DNA of 64,000 nt from positions 2,732,355-2,796,354 of the forward strand of contig NW_019091367.1 in NCBI RefSeq assembly GCF_001949145.1. Reading direction: 5' to 3'. A program made the position numbers and the translations under genes. The DNA is from Acanthaster planci (taxonomy: Eukaryota; Echinodermata; Asteroidea; Valvatida; Acanthasteridae). The notes under the pieces were generated by a model. It saw only the letters and a list, made by a program, of their open reading frames with translations. It ran no database searches and was not told where the DNA came from. Positions 50,347 to 62,047 of this stretch are shown piece after piece (within the stretch, counting starts at the first letter, position 1; the number at the start of each line of letters is the position of its first letter).

Positions 50347-52879
50347 TCTACCTTGCGCTTAACAACGAATCTACAGACAGGCAGTGCGTTTGTACATCAG
50401 ATCCGATCATGAGTGTACAACAGGGTTTCGTTGGATCCACGTGTGCACATTTCCAATGCAAGGAATTTCCCTGGTGTTGTCGACATGTATCATACTAAGG
50501 TTGTATGCCTTAATAGTTTGTCCCCATTTTCAATTTCTTTTCCTCAAGATAGCCTGTAATAAGATGAGCCTAGTACACGACGTATATGAACTGCATGTAA
50601 AGTTGACTCCTCAAATTGATACAAACAGCCGAAAACATACAACCGAAATTGCCAAAAGTTATCCGGATTGTTGGAAAGTCACCCAGAAAGTGTCTTAATA
50701 CTAAAACAGGGTAGTTTTAACCTGCAATCTGACCGTCTTCTTTGAAACAAATACTACACCTTACGCTTTGATGTATGATTGATTTACGTTTTCACTACTT
50801 CTGTCTCTTGACTGCATAGGGGCACTTCTGTTTTTGCTTGGTACGAAAAACGGCGGGGGGGGGACCCTATGGCCCAACCTTTACTTTCCAAAAATGGCAG
50901 GGGGGGGATAATCCCTTATCTCCTCAGGATTTACGCCCGCGGAAAAATCAAAGGTCACAATTTTTGTTTATGCAAAATTCGCGTTGCCAGCTTCTATTTT
51001 CAGTGTACTGCAAGGTTTCTTTAATCTCTACTTCCCTCTTTTTTTCTCAAGTAAATTTATATTGTCTCCACAAGAGGCGTAAATCCTATGAGGAAAGGGG
51101 TACAATGCCCCCCCCCCAGATTTTGAGGTGTTTTTCGAACTTCAAAACAAACCAAAACATATTAAATAATACTGAAAAAGGGGGAAAATACAAGAGCTTT
51201 TAAATGCACCTCCACACACACACCCACACTGTTGGAATTTCCACTGCCAGGCAATTTTTATTTAAGTCATTCCCAATACCTGGAATATGATTGTCTTTTG
51301 CTTTTGCTAACAATGTTACCTTAATTGCGGCTTGCTTAAGGTTCTCGGACTGAATTTATAATAAGGATTCTATATTATGAGTGTACCTGACTTTTTTAAA
51401 GGAATCAATGTTTCCAATCTAGGCAGTGCCCAAGGTACCAAAACCCGTGACACACAGTAAAGCATGTGTAAACAACGTAAGCAGGAATTGATAACAGTAG
51501 TGAACTTGCCAACTAGTAACTGTCTGTTTCGAGCCGTGATCAAGAAGCTTTGTGTATGGTCCAACAGTGACCAAAATTAATTGTTAAGTAATCACTGGGA
51601 AAGATGTAGTCGAATTTGGTTGGCCCTATTGTTGACTCAATGCCCTGCCGTTTTATATTTTAATTATGATGGCGATTTGTTGAAACCTTTATCCCTAAAC
51701 AGGTTAGTGGTCTGCTCAGACTGTGCGGAAGGAGCACACTCACTCGTATAATACCGGCAACTTATAGCACATTTTGGTAACAGGGGTCGGCGCACGCTAA
51801 CACATGCTTTGACAAGCAACCCATCTTGAATTTAAATTTTTCAGGAAAAGACAACAAGCCTTCGCCCTGAATGGTTCATTTCGCAATTTCGTGTACGGGC
51901 CTAGCCATTTCCCTTTCGGCTAAAGAAACAGTCGTAAGTTTGCTTACCACAACAAACTCCGGGACACCGGGGCGTGTAAGCGCAACCGTTGCTGGCGCCG
52001 CAGCTGGCGGGGTCAAAAATTTGGCGGGAAATTGGCAAGCGATCGATGCCGAAGAGCCAATTGTCCCAGACACGAGGACTCTTTACCGTGCCAAATCTGA
52101 TCGTCCGGCCTACACCGGGCTGAGGCCGACGCCGCCGCATTTCAACCCGTCGTTTGGCAGCTACCTGATATGGTGACGTCTGATGTCGCCGATTACAGGC
52201 ACGATCGTCCGATAGCAAACAGGTTTCGCATACACTAAATCTGCTTCCGACTCAGATGTATATCTCGCACAATCTATGTTTCTCGCTTAAAAAGGTGTAA
52301 CCAAACACAACTTTTATGACCTATTTGATTTCTTTTCTTGAAACCTCGGAGGGTCTTTATTTATCAAATTAAATCTTCATTTGGTAAAAAAAATTATTTT
52401 CCAGATCGGCATTGGAAGTGTTCAGGATGTTAATCTGCGCTTAACTTGATTCTATTTCGTAAATTTCATTCGTGAGGTCAAATGAGACATTCCTGTTTTT
52501 CAGAGTAAAATGCGTTGTCTTAAAGTTCATACTTGACTGATGAGCGCACCAAAGTCTGGTCCATTTTGTTAAAGTGCATTATGACGAATTAAGTTCCAGA
52601 ATGTTGTTGTTGTTCACACTCATTTTTCTCGTCAAGTCTGAACCTATTGTTCAACTGCTTCCAGCCGTGAACTGTCCTCCAAGTTTTCGTTATCAAACTC
52701 TACTGAAGGGGCGATCTTTCTCAATCAAGGCGTTAATTCTTTGAGGTCATGAAAGGTAACGCCACCCACTTTTTTTTCCCGAGTGAGACTAAACTGCACG
52801 GAAAATTATAAGCTTTGTACAGGGTTCAGGTGGGTACATCACCGCGTGTGTTCTGTGCAGACTTTGATTTGTTCAAGCT
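50347..52879. other. Intergenic, no gene recognised
   Basis: Apart from the fold-back element at 50900-51118, this stretch has a GC-rich patch at 51890-52160. Overlapping open frames lie there on both strands (51871-52176 plus, 51901-52218 minus). None shows a domain. The patch may be regulatory. Confidence 0.4.
50900..51118. repeat. Fold-back element with G-tract and GGATTTACGCC arms
   Basis: TCCTCAGGATTTACGCC (50921-50937) is inverted at 51076-51094 as GGCGTAAATCCTATGAGGA. Further out both arms carry a short C-rich block and then a run of 7-10 G (or C). The 138-bp middle is AT-rich. This is most likely an old MITE. Confidence 0.55.
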
Positions 52880-53034
52880 CAAGGTACACCTCAGCCTGAA
52901 ACGAGCTTTTCGCTAATTGTTCTCTTCACTGTCAATATTTGTGGTCTTTGGCTAGACCACCATTATGTCCATCGCCCTTATGTTGATACATCATGATTGA
53001 TTTTAGGGCTCGTTTCAGGCTGAGGTGTACCTTG
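52880..53034. mobile_element. Fold-back MITE with perfect 27-bp arms
   Basis: The left arm at 52880-52906 (starting CAAGGTACACCTCAGC) is repeated exactly in inverted form at 53008-53034. The spacer is 101 bp. Perfect arm identity suggests a recent insertion or conversion between arms. No target duplication was recognised directly outside the arms. Confidence 0.75.
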
Positions 53035-53303
53035 TCTGAAAACTCGATTCTTAATTTTAATTCGGGAGCCTGGAGAAAGTAACTAAAGAAAATTATGGAA
53101 TTCAACAGTGGAGGAAGGTTCATCATGTTAATGGAGATTAGAATCACATGACGCTCAGCATATCTAGCTGGGGGAGGCAACTTGGTAACATCTAATGTTG
53201 TTTTTGAATTTTATTTCAATTTTGTCATAAAAAAGAATTTAACGCAACGACACTTTGAAAACTGTATTGGCACCTTCCTTTGAAGAGGCGATGGTTTGTA
53301 CAA

Positions 53304-53334
<31 letters not shown>

Positions 53335-53744
53335 CCAAAAACTGGAAAGTCGTTTCAGAAACAAAAACTGTTTTGACCCCCCCACTAGATACTGGGATAG
53401 ACCACTGCTTAAACTTGTGGACAATAATTATGGCAAAGTTCATAACAGAATAAAATAATGCTTGACCGAGAATTATTACAGTCGATACAGGGCGAGCTGC
53501 TTGCTTTGTGATAGAATTGGTAATATAATGATGCCCATGGTTGACATGAAAAACTTATTTTACAGCCATGCAATCCTCACCCTTAATTTCTTCTTCTCAA
53601 GTTGCTGTCAGGGACACCGTCTTAAAAATGATCATATTATCAAGCGTACAGAAAGTAACAACGCATTGTTTCACACTGGTCACACGTATATTAACAGCTT
53701 GTTTTTGCTGTCGGAGTTCTTGAGGTCGTCTCTATGGAGAGAAC
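53035..53744. other. Spacer with AAAAC microsatellite
   Basis: An (AAAAC)n-type run lies at about 53301-53338. The rest is AT-rich and unassigned. Confidence 0.55.
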
Positions 53745-53754
53745 AAAAATTGAA

Positions 53755-53871
53755 TATCAGAAGTGGGATTAGAACCCACGCCTTTATTTGGAGATCAGAA
53801 CACCCGATATCACTTAAAGTGAAGGATTCATACCTTGAGTCTGCCGTCTTAGACCGCTCGGCCATTCTGAC
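53755..53871 (-). pseudogene. Degenerate tRNA-Leu(CAA) with a 33-nt intron
   Basis: The locus is clearly related to the two tRNA-Leu genes at 45 and 47 kb, with the same CTCAAG anticodon loop and an intron (53801-53833) ending AGTGATATCGGGTG. It has a C-A mismatch in the D stem (GCC/GAC), a mismatch at the top of the anticodon stem (GCAGA/TCTGA), a broken variable-arm stem (CTCC against AAAG), a T-loop change that makes the B box GGTTCTAATCC, and a G-T closing pair in the acceptor stem. A T5 run still follows. It is probably non-functional, though a weakly expressed gene cannot be excluded. Confidence 0.8.
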
Positions 53872-56800
53872 ACAAAGTTAAAGAAAATATCTTAGCCTAT
53901 ACACCTCGCGTTATTCAACATTAACACATGTTATCCTGACACAAAATTCCTAAATGAGTTTTGATATTAAAGAGGCATATAAACCCAGTAGGGGCTTGCT
54001 ATAGGACCCAAGTTACAAAGTTTGCAGTGGGCGGGTGAGGGCGGGCTGCAGTCTCCCAGTACCAATCTCACGGCGCTATTCCTGATGCAATATACATTTT
54101 TGGTAGATTTTCTTTTATTTTTAATGCCACAGTTTATGGTTTAAAACCTGATAGGATTCCTACAAACCGTACCGTATACGGTTTGTAGGAGTAGGTAATT
54201 CTAAGGTATTGTTCCTTGGGAGGGATGCTTAAAAGCCTATACAGCCCACCTGCATTCAGAATTTCAGATCGTACCGTGAAATCTTCTCTTCGACTGATCC
54301 TCGACTGCTCATGTCAATTTCGAAATCGAATGCGTCAGTCACCTTGCACACAACTTTTCTGTCTCCCCTACCACTCAGCATCTTACACCGCCAAGTCTTT
54401 GGCCTACATACTTCGAGTTCAACAGCCCCGGGCATTAAAAGGCACCATTCCCCCCCCTCGTTTTCTTCTCCACGCACACAAACAATATTTTCATAATCTC
54501 AACACAGTTTCTCGAGTTACGGCCATCTGTGAGCACCGATTTGTCATCGAGGGATTTCTCTGTCAAAGGTGCTCGGAGTAGGCGTATTAAGTATCGTGGG
54601 TCATAACACTAATGGAACTTAGTCCGCAACCCGCTAAGAAAACACCGAACTCGAAGGGGGGGGCCGCTATTTTTGTTCTACTATCGGCTGGATCTGGGGA
54701 TAAAAGATGTCCACCTCATCTGCAGTTCATCAGTCGGATTGACTTGGGGAAGATGCCGTATCGGGGATGAGTCAGCAGCTACAGGTACGGGACGGGTTTG
54801 GGGCTCTTGCCACTTTTCCTCAATTAATCTGTGCACTCCACGGTCTTTCGGTCATTTGCTGTATTTTTATGATGGCGGTACGTCTATAAAACTTCAATGC
54901 TCTATTCGGGTCATTGGATAAGACACCCACGCCTACTGTCTATTCACGAACGTTGGTGGTTTATTGAAACCAGTAAAATCTATCATTTAATTAAACAATG
55001 AATTCAGTCTAAACATGCCATAGTTCTATCCAAAATGTTTTCCCCATAACGGGGCACGGGCGTAACTTGGGTAAAACCACTGGCAGAATTTGGGAGTGCA
55101 CGTTACAGAAACAGAAATCAAATGAACTGTGGCTGATGTGTAGTGTTTGTTCATTCCAGGATCTCAAAGGGTCATGTTGACCACTCTCATTTTGCCTAGA
55201 ACTCACGGTATGGGCGGCAACAGTTTGCAAAAATATCACCTTATATAGTTGGTTTTCAGTTTTACTTCAAATTCATTCAAATGAACATTCGTCCCATTTT
55301 CCATTTAGTGTTTAGTGGTACATGTATTCTTCCGATGTTCTGTTAGCTGCATGGGATTTTTAACACTTTGTCAATTTTTCTTTTAATTTTGTACCAATGG
55401 CCAACTATAGTTTTAGCAGCCACTTGTAGGAAAACCACGGCTGTGACGTCACAAGAGCAGACCCTATAGGTGGTGGGGTGGGGAGGCACTAGGTGAAGAG
55501 GCATGGACATCCAATGCAGGGAATGTGCCCCCCCCCGTTGGTACACCACCAATGGGGTAGGGGTATGCAACCCTTTCCAGATAGGCAAAAGGGCTGATGT
55601 TCCGAGTCTTATAAATTTGCTTGCAAACTACTTTGAAATGTTGTAGAAAACATCAACATTCTAAAGCTTTCGGGGGAGGGGGTGCAGGATCGGATTTAGT
55701 GCAGGTCCTAAGCCCCAGTGCATCGTAGGCCCTATATAACCATCGACATAAAGTGATTGACGTGTTATTTAACTTCAGGCATTGCCGTAACCAGTCAACG
55801 AAATCCCAGCTTGTTTTGTTTATGAAAAAAAATATGCGTGGATTATTATTTGTTCAAAGGTTAGGTATTCGATGCAGTTCAACCGGTTTAGTTTCTCAAC
55901 GCTTCACATTTGATTTCCGGTATCCCGTTGTTGCATGCATTTGGAATTGGGTTTAAGTAAAATGAACTTCCAAAAGTGGTTCTGTCGGCCTTTAAAGCAT
56001 GACAGCTGAATCTGGCGCCAGAACCTCTCAAAATGGAGTGATAACGATGGAATCTCTCGCGCCTCGTAGGCGAAGAAATGTCCTCCCGAATTCATCTCGT
56101 ATAAATGTATTCCGATTGTCTCTGCTGCTGCATGGAGTAATATTGATTTTCGTATAAGATGTAGTCAGAACGCCAAGCCGAATGGCTACCGTGCGCACGT
56201 CGCTCACATTTTAGTCGTAGACAAGTAAATATTGCGGAAATGAGAGACCTTGTTCGGTGGCAAACCGAAAGTATATCGAGCCCGAGTCTCGTAAAGTACA
56301 TCAATTCTGCGTTCATTTATCCATCTCCTAATTAGTCCCAAAAAGATACCACAGATTTTCCCCCCTTTTGTTCTTGGAATTTTCGATTATATAAAGTTTC
56401 AAACTATGGTTCCTAGGTTGTTAGTGTATAGTTTAGCACTAAAAAGGAGTACAAGGCCCCAATGACACTATACCTTTCTCCGAATGCTAAATCCGCCCCC
56501 TTGTTAGGTACGCATTGTTCTTTGTCGTGGTAATTACTGCTTCGCTGGTTGTGATACTTCTAGCGTTTTTTAATAAATCTCAGACCAGGGAAATGAGTGA
56601 AACCATTTGACATCTCTTTCGGCCAAACCTCATCGTGCTCTTGCTTTTCTTCACAAATGAGGGTGTTGTTGCTGTGACGTTATAAAAAAACCCACACTAT
56701 TATTATAACACTGTCCAGTTTGGTGGTTTTGCTTGGAAATTGTGAACCCAATATTTCCTCAATCAAAGCTGCTGTAAGAAAGAGTGGCAAATCAAACACG

Positions 56801-59800
56801 CAAAAGAAAATTAATTTAAAATATCCAAAACTACATTCAATTTCTGGCATATTTCAACTTTCAAGTAGTTGTAATATGAGGCCTTGTCCTGATCACACTT
56901 TTGCTCAAAAGTATGCAAATTCATGTTAGTGATAAAATCAAAAGAAAAACCCACAAAATTACCAAAAATGAAATAAATTTGAAAAAAAGAAGTTTAATGG
57001 AACACAAAAGTGCACGAGGACTATGCATAGACCCCTTTTAAGTGGTGATAGCTCTATCCCGTAATCCCGCGGTCGTGGTCTGTAAATTAAGTGTTAGGCC
57101 GATTTCTAATAAACTAGCAAGGTAGATCCGGAAACGTAAATCCGTGCAATGATCCAAGCTGTTGCCAGAGAACTGATTCAACATTTTTTTCTTTCAAACT
57201 CTGTCAAGCATTTCTCCGCGCATCCACGCCTTGTTGAGTGGCACACCATTCAAGACATCAACATTAGAGGGCGCTGTATTAAAACCACGTACGTGGCGAA
57301 TGATTATACAGAAATATTGGTCCAAGATATCTGGAAGTAAAACGGGACTGTAGCTTGGCGCCCGTATGTCTGCGGTCGGGCGAAGCCAAGCCAGGTACGG
57401 TCCAAAAATTAGTGAAGGCTTCAACAGGCACAAGAAATATTACCCAGGTTTGTCGGTCTGATAGTCGAATAATGAACTACACCAGACACGATAGGGCTCT
57501 TTATTGGTATCGATGCTGACACATATTGACTGGGTGTCCCAGTTTCGCGACCAATGATCGAGCAATTAGGCTAATCAGTATCGACCATACACGCGCCAAA
57601 AATGCACACGGTCGCTTTCCATGTGGGGTGAACTAACACGTTTATTTTAAGACCCTTTTCAGCTGCAACCGCCTTTCAGAGGACGCTGCACGGACGTTAT
57701 AAAGGATTTCAGGATTTTTCAAAGAAAACCACCCAATGACATTTGACTATGGATTGAAAATTAAAATGTTGATACATTCCATTGTCAAAATTACAGCAAA
57801 GATCAGACAGTCTCTCAGGCAGGTAATAATAAATGAAAGACATTGCCCGTTAAGTTTTTTTGATCGGAGGAATTCATAGAGAGAAATATAACGGTTTGCG
57901 AACGGGGAGAATCAACACGCGAACATGGTTCGTAAACAAGATTCTCACTCCCTACTTTCTGGGGAGTGGATGGAGAACATAAGGAACAAAGATGGCGGAT
58001 ACAGGCACATACAGTAACTTAGTTTTGGTTTTGTTACAGAAAATAGAGAACACTCACAATAAGAAAAATAAAACCCAGGGCAAATACTCAAGGCTACCGG
58101 AGAGAATTTACCCTGATCATTTAATCTGGATATTTGGGGATATTAATTTATGAGGTGGTATGAGGTGGTATGTCATGCCATCTTTTCATTTGGTGTCAAA
58201 ATGGCGACTCCTATCTTGACCTTCAGCGCAACTGCACTCCTTTTGCGCTTTGGTGTTCGTAATCAACGACCCAAGAACACTGTTCGTGAGTTCCATGAGA
58301 ATGGGGTTTCGAATACGCCCTTGGAGGCGCTGTTCACAATGTACATTATACAACTTTCGAGTACTCAAAAGGCGTATATACGAAGCTATCGAACCTTTTC
58401 TGACCTTTTCTCCGCGAACCGGATCGACGTTGTGCCGTCTTTTGGTCGCCTGGACATCGTGTTTTGTTTGATGGCTAAAGTTCAGCCGGTGTCATCGCAT
58501 CAGCTGCGTCATCCAGAACAAGTGTTCGCATGCACTGAACAAAGTTGCCGTAGCCTCCCCGAGCCGCTTCGTCGCCTGGGGGAGCACTCTACAAAATGAC
58601 GGTCAGAGAGTGGAATTTCGAGGGTTAAAGGGCCTATGTACAGACTTTTTTTTAACTACAGCCCAGTGAAGAATGTACTCTTAAGTTTCAAATGATCTGA
58701 TTTTTCAGTTTTTGATCGGCCATTTCAAAAATTGAAATTGGTTCCTCAGCGCTTTTTCAGCTAATGCAAATTTCGAACTTCAGGAGCAAAGCTGTGATGA
58801 TAACTCCAGGGAGACGACATGCAAATATTGCATTGATTTGGGAACAAAACACAGCTTAATTTTTAATGCTTTGCTGTACTATAGTTTTCTCTGCTTTTGT
58901 GAAGCCAACGAGCAACCATTTCTCAGAAATGGGTTGCTACTCAGAAATGTTTTTCATAAGCAAATTGGGCTCACGAAGGAATACCAAACTAACATCGTCT
59001 TCGAATGACTTCACTGCGCCCTCTGTTCTCCAAACAGTGCTAAATATTTGAAACACATTTTAAAAAGTATATTTTCCAAAAAGTACAATTAACTCCCAAA
59101 GAATGTCAAATTGCTTTCCGACATTGAAAAAAAAAATTATAAAGTTGCGCATAAACTCCATCTCAGGGAACCCGGCAGAGAAAATGTCACTGCATGGACC
59201 CTCAAAATATAATGATCATGACTTTACTCTTAGGCGGTCGTTTTAGGGTAGATCAGTGATCAAAGATTCTGGGATGATAAGAAATGATTCTGACGGATGG
59301 ACACAGAAATATAAATGAAGGCGACAGATTCGTGTGGGTTTTCAATTGAGAGAAATATACATACTGGCTGGCCTACATAATGGGTATGGCTGGCGTTTTA
59401 TCGAAGTAGTTTGAGTATGCATTATAGGGTTTGTTTAGTAACTTTATTGAACTCGGAGAATCGTTGGAAGTGAGGGAACCCGCGGCCGCAAGACAGCTAA
59501 ACCCTTTGGTTGCCTGAATTTATTCAAACGGAACGGTTTACGAGGCCGGATGCAGCATAGCACGGAGGTAGGACGGAACTGGAAGGGGACATTTTCAAGA
59601 ACGCTGAAGAATATGATGTCATATTATAAGTCAAACCTGCTGTAGACCTATTGGTACGTGACATCGTTTACTTTTTAATTAAGACATGGGCCAAAACCAT
59701 AACGTTGGTCTAAAGGACAATTACCCTAGAGCTAGTGAGGCCGATAAAAATGTACTGATGTCGCTTTTATATCACAAGGGCAACCCTGTCAGATGTCAAA

Positions 59801-60545
59801 GAACTCTTCTCCCTTGGGTTCTGAAGGTTATTTGTCCTGGACCAAGAGTACGTGATACAAGGATCTGGGAACGACGCGGTGGTTTTTTACTTGAAAGTTC
59901 GTGAAAACTAACAAAAGTCACTTCAAGGAATGTTTTTTTACCCTGCATTCTAAGGAGAAAGTAAATGATACATGAAATGTTACAGCAGAAATATTGCTCC
60001 GTGAAAAATGAGTGATTTAAACGATTCAATAGTGCATCACGTAACAAATAAACGTAAAAATCCCGGTCTCCCCGATAGCTCCTATTTTGCTTTGTACGTG
60101 TATCGACTGGGGTAAGTCGGGACACCCCTCTCCTCAGTTGAAGTTCATAGTTCACTATGTGAAATAAAGTACACATCACTTAGCACACAGTAAAAGACCG
60201 AAAGTGTAATGTTTTTTCTTTTACCATTACCAATTTCCCCTATATACGTTCTTTTGTTCAACCTTCGGCTGATATTTCATGTTTTGTGGAAAAAAAAAGA
60301 AAGAAAGAAAACACCTCCCCAAACGGCTCGTAATTCTCAAATTGAACTTTGAAGGACAATGTAAAGTAAATGGTTCGGACATATCACAATAAGCATACCT
60401 CACATGTCCTGGCTTCCCGGTCAAGCTCCAGCTGGAGCACAAACTGTGAATTGGGAGACGCAGGGCCCGGGAGAGGGGCCCAGCAAGATTGCAGACCGGG
60501 ATCGTAGGTGGCCACAAACGACCTGCAGTTATTTTATTTGGCATT
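53872..60545. other. Intergenic, no gene recognised
   Basis: The features seen are small: a 14-bp-arm palindrome at 54158-54190, a C/G-run patch near 55500-55560, a tandem duplication of the 11-mer TATGAGGTGGT at 58149-58170, and a 149-codon plus-strand frame at 58150-58599 with no recognisable domain. A 25-bp segment at 58901-58925 is shared with 37521-37545. Confidence 0.4.
54158..54190. repeat. Perfect 14-bp inverted repeat with 5-nt loop
   Basis: TCCTACAAACCGTA (54158-54171) is followed after ccgta by its exact reverse complement at 54177-54190. It could form a small cruciform or RNA hairpin. Nothing next to it indicates a role. Confidence 0.7.
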
Positions 60546-60652
60546 ATACTGTGACGCGACAGAGGGCGCAAGTCACTAGGCGCGGTGCAAAGTTATAGAT
60601 GGCGCTCTGCCCAGTAACAGAGGCAAATGTTAGGCGCGCATAGCTGTGTGTT

Positions 60653-60718
60653 AAGGTGGAGCCTATGCGCCGCGCTCGCTTAACATGTTAAGCGAGCGCG
60701 GCGCATAGGCTCCGCCTT
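60653..60718. repeat. 66-bp near-perfect palindrome inside the LTR
   Basis: The two 33-bp arms meet directly at 60685/60686 (TTAACA|TGTTAA) with a single mismatch (T60657 against G60714). The arms are very GC-rich (GCCTATGCGCCGCGCTCGC). It sits in the presumed U3, about 85 bp upstream of the TATA box. Confidence 0.9.
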
Positions 60719-60800
60719 GCACGTTGTGCGATAGGGCAGCAGAAGTCACTGCTTGGTCACGTGAGCGTGTGCGCGGGCGTGGTCACAGCAGCGCCAAGGC

Positions 60801-60808
60801 TATAAAAG
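60801..60808 (+). promoter_or_regulatory. TATA box of the LTR promoter
   Basis: TATAAAAG lies in a GC-rich context and is the only strong TATA element in the LTR. Transcription would be expected to start about 30 bp downstream, near 60830-60840. Confidence 0.7.
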
Positions 60809-61243
60809 GCGCGCGCAGGCTAGGTACGGTCGGTGCGGCTAGATTGAGGCGTTTTGATCATCAAGGGCTGATACTGAGGTAAGGGTCGAGAATCCTGTGC
60901 AAGGGTTAAAGTCACCTAACCTAGTGTGACTGTGCCTAAGTCCGAGTGGCGTGTATGTTGTTGAGGGGCTCGGTAGGTTGAGGGGCTAATTGATGGTGCG
61001 GTATAGTTCCTGATAGGAGCTTGCGGTCGATGAAAGGGCGGATTGCTATCTCATGACGAGAGTTGCGTGTAGCGCAGCCCCTGACAATAAGCCCCGTAGA
61101 CTTGCCAAAGTCCCTGATTCGGCACTGGATGCCCACAATTAATTGTGGTGTTCGCTGCTCTGGGCGAAGTCCGGTCACGTATAATCACACAGTCTCCCCG
61201 TCAATAGTGCCCTCTAGTGGTGTATTGGTTGAGTGTGTTGATG

Positions 61244-61249
61244 AATAAA
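61244..61249 (+). promoter_or_regulatory. Polyadenylation signal of the LTR
   Basis: AATAAA lies about 440 bp past the TATA box and about 255 bp before the LTR end, consistent with the end of R. Confidence 0.55.
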
Positions 61250-61507
61250 CCAGCCGCGTATTAATTATTGTATGTACGCCAGGTGTCCAGGCGAAGTTTA
61301 TTTCAAGTCAGGTCTGTCTGGGTTACGTCATTAAGTTTCGATCAGATTAGCCACCATCTCGACGAAGACCAACTTTCTTGGGGGACGGTATACTTCGGTC
61401 CCAACGTCCCTAGCCGCTCAGGGACTCTCCGGCGTGCCGTCCAACGCTCAGCGCCTCGAGGAGGAGGGCGCCCTCGCCTTTGTCGGAGGGGCCCGGCGTC
61501 ACAATAC

Positions 61508-62045
61508 AGAACCGATCGCTTCCGCAAATTGAGTTTAAATGTCACAGCAAGAACAACATGGAACTCAAGACTACTTTTAACTTTGCGTGGACGGGTAAAG
61601 TTCAAGTTTGTGAACTTGAGGGCATGCTTTATGTAAGCCATTGGAGAATAAGGTGCATTAATGTAGTCATAATTTTTACGATCAGGACATTATACGTTAT
61701 CGATAAAAAGTATTAGGCCTAAAGAAGGTGAAATTTCTCAAACACTTCTTGGGTTAAAAAAAATCAATCATAAATGAGATGCGTCTCGATCTAGCATCGA
61801 TTCATACAGCAGAAATTTAATTATTTACATGTTCAGAACAACGGTCACTTGATTTTGTAACCGCATTGTCTATACATTTATCAGGGATAGGTGGGTCGCA
61901 CTTTTTCTCTTGTTCATCAGAAGAAGAGTTCTAAATCGACCAATCACGAGAAACAACCGTCTTCACGTATGTTTTAGAGGGAAATTATTAACTGTGCACG
62001 TCCCATTTTAAGGGTCATTCGCATGGGTAATGAAGGCCATGAGAA
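61508..62045. other. Spacer between solo LTR and TIR element
   Basis: This is AT-rich with nothing recognised. The frame at 61480-61716 is partly LTR sequence and is not a gene. Confidence 0.5.
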
Positions 62046-62047
62046 TA

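Larger units (their letters stand above)
60550..61503 (+). mobile_element. Solo LTR of an LTR retrotransposon, 954 bp
   Basis: The segment starts TGTGACGC and ends GCGTCACA, a perfect 8-bp terminal inverted repeat of the TG...CA type. It is flanked by a 4-bp duplication ATAC (60546-60549 and 61504-61507). It has a TATA box at 60801 and AATAAA at 61244, in the order expected of U3, R and U5. It is GC-rich unlike its surroundings. No gag-pol sequence or second LTR is visible in the window, so it is probably a solo LTR left by recombination. The short target duplication and TGTGACG start suggest the Ty3/gypsy group (inference). A 66-bp palindrome lies upstream of the TATA box. Confidence 0.82.

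Noticed and set aside
58150-58599. 149-codon plus-strand frame beginning near a tandem TATGAGGTGGT duplication
   Set aside because: No domain is recognised and open frames overlap on both strands, so a gene call is unsupported.
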